The notes under the pieces were generated by a model, which was given only the letters and a program-made list of their open reading frames with translations, was not told the origin of the DNA and searched no databases. Shown here one piece after another: positions 59,142 through 64,000 of a stretch of 64,000 bases of DNA. The translations under genes were made by a program, and so were the position numbers. The stretch comes from CAIWHR01 sp963734055 (GTDB taxonomy: Bacteria; Pseudomonadota; Gammaproteobacteria; Burkholderiales; Casimicrobiaceae). The number at the start of each line of letters is the position of its first letter. Positions within the stretch are counted from its first letter, which is position 1. The DNA lies in assembly GCA_963734055.1 (NCBI GenBank), contig CAVTFQ010000002.1:124001-188000 (forward strand). The letters are read 5' to 3'.

Positions 59142-62100
59142 TCATTCGTGCGCTCCGCCGACCGCGTCCGCCACGGCCGCATCGCCCGGACGGCCTTTCA
59201 CTCGCCGCGCGAGACGGTCGAACGCGAGGTAGATGACCGGCGTCGTGAACAGCGTCAGCGCCTGCGACACGATCAGCCCGCCGACCATCGTGATGCCGAG
59301 CGGGTGCCGCAGCTCCGAGCCCTCGCCCCAACCGATCATCAGCGGCAGCGCGCCCAGGATCGCGGACATCGTCGTCATCATGATCGGCCGGAAGCGCAGG
59401 AGGCTCGCCTGGAAGATCGCGTCGCGCGGCGCCATGCCCTCGCGACGCTCGGCGTCGAGGGCGAAGTCGATCATCATGATCGCGTTCTTCTTGACGATGC
59501 CGATCAGGAGGATGATGCCGATGATCGCGATCACCGAGAGATCGTGGCCGGTGGCGATCAGCGCGAGCAGCGCGCCGACGCCGGCCGACGGCAGGGTCGA
59601 CAGGATCGTGACCGGGTGGACGAAGCTCTCGTAGAGCACGCCCAGCACGATGTACATCGTCACGATCGCGGCCAGGATCAGCCAGAGCTCGTTCGCGAGC
59701 GACGCGCGGAACGCGAGTGCCGCCCCCTGGAAGTGGAGCTCCACGCTCGCGGGCAGCGCGAGTTCCGTGCGCGCGGCCTCGATCGCCTTGACCGCGTCGC
59801 CGAGCGAAGCGCCGCGAGCGAGATTGAACGAGATCGTCGCCGCGGGGAACTGGCCGATGTGGCTGATCGCGAGCGGCGTGGGGCGCTCGATCACGCGGGC
59901 GATCGTCGAGAGCGGCACCTGCTGCGGGGCCTGGCCGGGGACGTTCGACGTCACGTGCAGGTCGGCGAGCGCCGCGGGCCCGCGCTGGTATTCGGGTTTC
60001 ACCTCGAGCACCACGCGGTACTGGTTGGTCTGCGTGAAGATCGTCGAGACGAGCCGCTGGCCGAACGCGTTGTAGAGCGCGTTGTCGATCGCGGCGGGCG
60101 TGATGCCGAGCCGGCTCGCGGTCGCGCGGTCGATCTCGACGTACGCGGCGAGGCCGCCGTCCTGCCAGTCGCTCGCGACGTCGGCGAGCTCGGGCGAAGC
60201 GCGCAGCCGGTCGAGCAGGCGGTGGACCGCGGACCCCAGCGCCTCCGTGTCGGTCGATTCGATCGTGAACTGGTACTGGGTGCGCGCGACACGGTCCTCG
60301 ATCGTCAGGTCCTGCACCGGTTGCATGTAGAGCGCGATGCCCGGCACCTCCGAGAGCTTCGGCTGCAGCCGCCGGATCACCTCGGTCGCCGACGCGTCGC
60401 GCTCGCTGCGCGGCCTGAGGTTGATCAGCATCCGGCCGCTGTTCAGGGTCGCGTTCGTGCCGTCGACGCCGATGAACGAGGTCAGGCTCGCGACGGCGGG
60501 ATCGTCGGCCACGACGCTCGCGAGCGCCTGCTGCCGCGCGGCCATCGCCTCGAACGAGATCGTCTGCGGCGCCTCCGAGATGCCCTGGATCGCGCCCGTG
60601 TCCTGCACCGGGAAGAAGCCCTTCGGGATCACGATGTAGAGGACGACCGTCAGGAGCAGCGTGCCGATGGCGACGAGGAGCGTCGCGCGCTGCCGGTCGA
60701 GCACCCAGTTCAGCATCGCTCCGTACCGCGCGATCACGCGGTCGAACAGCTCGCCGCTCCAGCGATAGAAGCGCCCCTGCTTTTCAGGCGGCGTGTGGTG
60801 CAGCAACTTCGCGCACATCATCGGCGTCAGCGTGAGCGAGACGACCGCCGAGATCAGGATCGAGACGGCGAGCGTGATCGCGAACTCGCGGAAGAGCCGC
60901 CCGACGACGTCGCCCATGAACAGGAGCGGGATCAGCACGGCGATGAGCGAGAACGTGAGCGAGATGATCGTGAACGCGATCTGCTCGGTGCCCCGGAGCG
61001 CCGCGTCGAGCGGCGAGTCCCCCTTCTCGATGTAGCGCGCGATGTTCTCGATCACGACGATCGCGTCGTCGACGACGAAGCCGGTGGCGATCGTCAGCGC
61101 CATCAGCGTCAGGTTGTTGATCGAGAACCCGGCCAGGTACATGACGCCGAACGTGCCGACCAGCGACAGCGGCACGGCGACGCTCGGGATGAAGGTCGCC
61201 GGCAGGTTGCGCAGGAAGAGGAAGATCACCATCACGACCAGCGCGACGGCGAGCAGGAGCTCGAACTGGACGTCGCGCACCGACGCCCGGATCGTCACGG
61301 TGCGGTCGGTCAGGAGCGTCACGTCGACGTTGGGCGGCAGCGACGCCTGGAGCTGCGGCAGCAGGCGCTTCACGCGGTCGACGACCTCGATCACATTGGT
61401 GCCGGGCTGGCGCTGGACGTTGAGGATGATCGCGGGCGTCGCGCCGGCCCAGGCGGCGAGCCGCGAGTTCTCCGCCGCGTCGACCGTGTCGGCGACGTCG
61501 GCGACCCTGATCGGCGCGCCGTTGCGGTAGGCGAGGATCAGCTGCCGGTACTCGTCGGCCGACTTGAGCTGGTCGTTCGCATCGATCGTCGACGCGCGCG
61601 TCGGGCCGTCGAAGCTGCCCTTCGCCTGGTTCGTGTTCGCGTTGGCGATCGCGGTGCGGACGTCGTCGAGCGAAAGGCCGTACGCGGCGAGCGCGCGCGG
61701 ATTGACCTGGATCCGCACGGCGGGGCGCTGGCCGCCGCCGATCGAGACCAAGCCCACGCCCGGCAGCTGCGAGATCTTCTGCGCGATCCGGGTGTCGGCC
61801 AGGTCCTCGAGCTTCGGCAGAGGCAGCGTGGACGACGTGAGCGCGAGCGTCAGGATCGGCGTGTCCGCGGGGTTGACCTTGTTGTAGACGGGCGGGCTCG
61901 GCAGGTCGGTCGGCAGGAAGGTGCCCGATGCGTTGATCGCCGCCTGCACCTCCTGCTCGGCGACGTCGAGCGAGAGGTCGAGGCTGAACTGCAGCGTGAC
62001 GACGGACGCGCCGCCGGAGCTCGTCGACGACATCTGGTTCAGCCCGGGCATCTGCCCGAACTGGCGCTCGAGCGGCGCCGTGATCGACGACGCCATGACG

Positions 62101-62270
62101 TCGGGGCTCGCGCCCGGGTAGAGCGTGACGACCTGGATCGTCGGGTAGTCGACCTCGGGCAGCGCCGAGAGCGGCAGCACGCGATACGCGACGATGCCGG
62201 CGAGCAGGAGCGCGACCATCAGCAGCGTGGTCGCCACCGGCCGCAGGATGAACGGGCGGGACGGATTCAT
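59142..62270 (-). CDS. RND multidrug efflux permease, MdtB-like
   Basis: A 1042-residue RND pump. ATG 62270 gives the family start MNPSRPFILRPVATTLLMVA; the in-frame upstream extension overlaps the MdtA-like gene and lacks homology. Proton-relay aspartates are seen in TGFVVDDAIVVIENIARYIE, and the distal helix segment is GIVKKNAIMMIDFALDAERR. It is about 55% alike by eye to the following MdtC-like pump, as expected for the paired pumps. It lies 25 bases after the MdtA-like gene. Confidence 0.94.
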   Translation of the reverse strand: MNPSRPFILRPVATTLLMVALLLAGIVAYRVLPLSALPEVDYPTIQVVTLYPGASPDVMASSITAPLERQFGQMPGLNQMSSTSSGGASVVTLQFSLDLSLDVAEQEVQAAINASGTFLPTDLPSPPVYNKVNPADTPILTLALTSSTLPLPKLEDLADTRIAQKISQLPGVGLVSIGGGQRPAVRIQVNPRALAAYGLSLDDVRTAIANANTNQAKGSFDGPTRASTIDANDQLKSADEYRQLILAYRNGAPIRVADVADTVDAAENSRLAAWAGATPAIILNVQRQPGTNVIEVVDRVKRLLPQLQASLPPNVDVTLLTDRTVTIRASVRDVQFELLLAVALVVMVIFLFLRNLPATFIPSVAVPLSLVGTFGVMYLAGFSINNLTLMALTIATGFVVDDAIVVIENIARYIEKGDSPLDAALRGTEQIAFTIISLTFSLIAVLIPLLFMGDVVGRLFREFAITLAVSILISAVVSLTLTPMMCAKLLHHTPPEKQGRFYRWSGELFDRVIARYGAMLNWVLDRQRATLLVAIGTLLLTVVLYIVIPKGFFPVQDTGAIQGISEAPQTISFEAMAARQQALASVVADDPAVASLTSFIGVDGTNATLNSGRMLINLRPRSERDASATEVIRRLQPKLSEVPGIALYMQPVQDLTIEDRVARTQYQFTIESTDTEALGSAVHRLLDRLRASPELADVASDWQDGGLAAYVEIDRATASRLGITPAAIDNALYNAFGQRLVSTIFTQTNQYRVVLEVKPEYQRGPAALADLHVTSNVPGQAPQQVPLSTIARVIERPTPLAISHIGQFPAATISFNLARGASLGDAVKAIEAARTELALPASVELHFQGAALAFRASLANELWLILAAIVTMYIVLGVLYESFVHPVTILSTLPSAGVGALLALIATGHDLSVIAIIGIILLIGIVKKNAIMMIDFALDAERREGMAPRDAIFQASLLRFRPIMMTTMSAILGALPLMIGWGEGSELRHPLGITMVGGLIVSQALTLFTTPVIYLAFDRLARRVKGRPGDAAVADAVGGAHE

Positions 62271-62295
62271 GACGGCGCCGCGAGCGGCGGGCGGC

Positions 62296-63618
62296 TCAGC
62301 TTCCGCCGCCTTCCGCCTTCGGGCGCCGCGCGCCGCCCGGAGGACCGCTGCCGGGCGGCCGGTCGCCGCGCGGGCCGCGCTTCGCTGCGCCGGCCGCGAC
62401 CGGCGCAGCCTGCGCGTCACGCGTGATCAGCTCGACCTTGCCGCCCTCGCGCAGCTTGTCCGTGCCGTCGACGACGACCATCGCACCCGGCGCGATGCCG
62501 CTCGCGATCGCCGTGGTCTCGCCCTGCACGGGCCCGAGCTTGACCGGGGCGACGGTCACGGTCCGATCGTCCTTGACGACGTAGACGAACGTGCCGGGCG
62601 CCCCGCGCTGGATCGCGGCGGACGGAACGAGCGTCGCGTCGGCGAGCGTCTCGACCAGCATTCGCACGTTGACGAACTGATTGGGGAAGAGCGCGAGGTC
62701 CGCGTTCGCGAACTCCGCCTTGAGCTTGACCGTGCCCGTCGTCGTGTCGATCTGGTTGTCGGCGGTCAGGAGCTTGCCGGTCGCGAGCTTTGTCCGCTGA
62801 TCGCGGTCCCACGCTTCGACCGGCACCGCCTCGCCGGTGCCGAGTCGGCGCAGGATGCGCGGCAGGCTGTCCTCGGGAATCGGAAAGATCACGCTGATCG
62901 GCTGCACCTGCGCGATGACGACGATGCCGTTCGCGTCGGCAGCCTTCACGACGTTCCCGGGGTCGACTTGCCGCAGTCCGACGCGGCCGCCGATCGGCGC
63001 GGTCACGCGGCTGTAGGTGAGCTGGAGCCTCGCGTTGTCGATCGCCGCCTGGTCGGCCTGGATCGTGCCCTCGTACTGGCGCACGAGCGCCTCCTGCGTA
63101 TCGACCTGCTGCTTCGAGATCGAATCCTGGGAGAGCAGCGTGCGGTAGCGCTCGAGGTCCACCTGGGCGTTGCGCAAGAGCGCCTGGTCCTTGGCCATCT
63201 GGCCCTGCGCCTGCTCGAGCTGCACCTGGAAAGGTCGCGGGTCGATTTCGGCGAGGAGGTCGCCGGCCTTGACCACCTGCCCTTCCCGGAACGCGACCTT
63301 CATGAGCTGCCCGTCGACGCGAGGCTTCACGACGACCATGTTCGCCGGCGTCACCGTGCCGAGCGCGTTCAGATAGACATCGATCGACCCCTTGCGCGCC
63401 GGCGCCGCGACCACCGGGATGGCGCGGGCCGAGGGATTGAAGCGGCCACCGGCGACGGACGCCGGGGGCGCTGCGGCGCGGGTCGTCCAGTACCAAACCC
63501 CTGCCGCCGCCAGGGCCACGACGGCCGCCGCCACCAACCACGGCCAACGCCGCCGGCGCACGGCGGGCGGCGCTTCGACCGGGGTTACCGTGGTGTCGGA
63601 GCGCGTGTCGTTGGGCAT
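62296..63618 (-). CDS. RND efflux periplasmic adaptor, MdtA-like
   Basis: A 440-residue membrane-fusion protein. It has an N-terminal helix anchor (about residues 24-44, WPWLVAAAVVALAAAGVWYW), then a barrel-sandwich domain split by a coiled coil (VKPRVDGQLMKVAFREGQVV, FQVQLEQAQGQMAKDQALLR, LTYSRVTAPIGGRVGLRQVD). Beta-barrel and membrane-proximal domains follow, ending in a low-complexity Gly/Pro/Lys tail. It is the first gene of the efflux operon, so its upstream region should hold the promoter. Confidence 0.94.
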   Translation of the reverse strand: MPNDTRSDTTVTPVEAPPAVRRRRWPWLVAAAVVALAAAGVWYWTTRAAAPPASVAGGRFNPSARAIPVVAAPARKGSIDVYLNALGTVTPANMVVVKPRVDGQLMKVAFREGQVVKAGDLLAEIDPRPFQVQLEQAQGQMAKDQALLRNAQVDLERYRTLLSQDSISKQQVDTQEALVRQYEGTIQADQAAIDNARLQLTYSRVTAPIGGRVGLRQVDPGNVVKAADANGIVVIAQVQPISVIFPIPEDSLPRILRRLGTGEAVPVEAWDRDQRTKLATGKLLTADNQIDTTTGTVKLKAEFANADLALFPNQFVNVRMLVETLADATLVPSAAIQRGAPGTFVYVVKDDRTVTVAPVKLGPVQGETTAIASGIAPGAMVVVDGTDKLREGGKVELITRDAQAAPVAAGAAKRGPRGDRPPGSGPPGGARRPKAEGGGS

Positions 63619-63935
63619 CGGGTCGCAGGAAACGGTAATACTTGTGGAATTGTCGCTCGATCGGAGCGTTCGTTCCGCGGAAGTTGTAACTGTCTGTTAT
63701 TCCATGAATCTCCCACTGTCCCTGCGGCAGAACACTCGCGGGCCCAAATTCGGTAGAATTCCCTGCTCCCGAGGAGCGTTGCAACAGCGTCCCCCATGGG
63801 GCCGGTGCCAGGCTCGGGATTCCGGATTACCGCAACCGCGCTCGTTGAACCGTGCCCGCGCACGGGGTTGACGATGAAGCGCCTTCCCCGTCTGCGGTCA
63901 CTTGCGGGCCCTGTGCCCCTTTCAAGGAGTGATCG
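63619..63935. other. 317-bp region between the efflux operon and the last gene
   Basis: Divergent spacer. It has a perfect palindrome TTCCGCGGAA (63673-63682), an inverted repeat CGCTC-GATCG-GAGCG (63654-63668), and a lone TAGAAT (63754-63759) without a good -35. A 21-codon frame runs from ATG 63874 to the TGA at 63937-63939, overlapping the start of the following gene. Confidence 0.5.
63654..63682. promoter_or_regulatory. Operator-like palindromes upstream of the efflux operon
   Basis: CGCTC-GATCG-GAGCG and TTCCGCGGAA lie 36-64 bases upstream of the MdtA-like start, where a repressor of an RND operon would bind. No regulator gene lies inside the window. Confidence 0.35.
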
Positions 63936-64000
63936 ATGAACACTGCCAACGAAACCATGAGCGACGCCGGGCTCTCCCAGGTCGCGAATCGCGCCTCCGC
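63936..64000 (+). CDS. Start of an unidentified gene (partial)
   Basis: Only the first 21 codons are in the window (MNTANETMSDAGLSQVANRA...). AAGGAG (63924-63929) lies six bases before the ATG, so the start is good. The polar, Ala/Asn/Ser-rich beginning is compatible with a DUF883/ElaB-like inner-membrane protein, but that is only a possibility; the rest of the gene is outside. Confidence 0.6.
   Translation, partial: MNTANETMSDAGLSQVANRAS

Noticed and set aside
1..64000. CRISPR arrays, prophage, intact insertion sequences, restriction or toxin-antitoxin genes
   Set aside because: None were recognised; the repeats found are palindromic intergenic elements without encoded proteins.

Overview
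The window is high-GC (roughly two-thirds G+C), densely coded DNA with short intergenic gaps. The gene content points to a betaproteobacterium, probably of the Burkholderiales or a close uncultured relative: a tripartite tricarboxylate (TctABC/Bug) transporter, an MdtABC-type double RND pump with a NodT lipoprotein, a FadL-type porin, frc/oxc oxalate genes, and palindromic GGGTCAGACCC intergenic repeats. This assignment is inferred from content alone. I see no rRNA, tRNA, CRISPR array, phage or intact insertion sequence.

Layout. (1) 1-3.7 kb: end of an FAD amine-oxidase-like gene, a SOUL haem-binding protein, a DUF1365 protein and a cyclopropane-fatty-acid-synthase-family methyltransferase in overlapping order, then folE; this looks like a lipid-modification cluster. 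(2) 4.0-6.6 kb: small exported proteins of unknown function. (3) 6.9-13.4 kb: a membrane protein, SulP anion transporter, DUF202 protein, anaerobic-type sulfatase maturase with a SEC-C tail, and its likely client, a Cys-type arylsulfatase without a signal peptide. (4) 13.5-18.7 kb: FadL porin, SH3 protein, a CREST-hydrolase/DUF4105 fusion, EVE protein and TauE/SafE exporter. (5) 18.8-25.4 kb (minus): MatB-like acyl-CoA synthetase, an AfuABC/FbpABC-type ABC importer whose permease is frameshifted, and an inositol-monophosphatase-family enzyme.

(6) 25.6-37.9 kb: an oxalate/formate block. An NDP-forming acyl-CoA synthetase (frameshifted), formyl-CoA transferase and oxalyl-CoA decarboxylase lie on the minus strand. 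They are divergent from a GntR/FCD regulator, a two-subunit NAD-dependent formate dehydrogenase and an MFS carrier. Together these would take oxalate to CO2 plus NADH. The divergent promoter region carries a 12-bp inverted repeat and a GntR-like operator placed between the -35 and -10 of the oxc promoter. (7) 37.9-44.1 kb: an ATP-grasp ligase, tctA/tctB/tctC with a 265-bp nested inverted repeat between tctB and tctA, and a fused malonate decarboxylase beta-gamma gene. (8) 44.2-53.4 kb: MASE1 histidine kinase and response regulator, USP protein, Na+/H+ antiporter, alpha/beta hydrolase, Sua5-type tRNA enzyme, metK, an unknown gene and an old-yellow-enzyme reductase. (9) 53.4-64 kb: an unannotated 42-residue basic protein with a full consensus ribosome-binding site and its own terminator, an HExxH protein, and a four-gene RND efflux operon reading leftwards.

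The most noteworthy items are the CREST-DUF4105 fusion, the 42-aa gene, the nested inverted repeat in the tct operon, the oxalate-locus operator and three REP-like palindromic elements. Two genes each carry an apparent one-base insertion, which may be assembly error or real decay.
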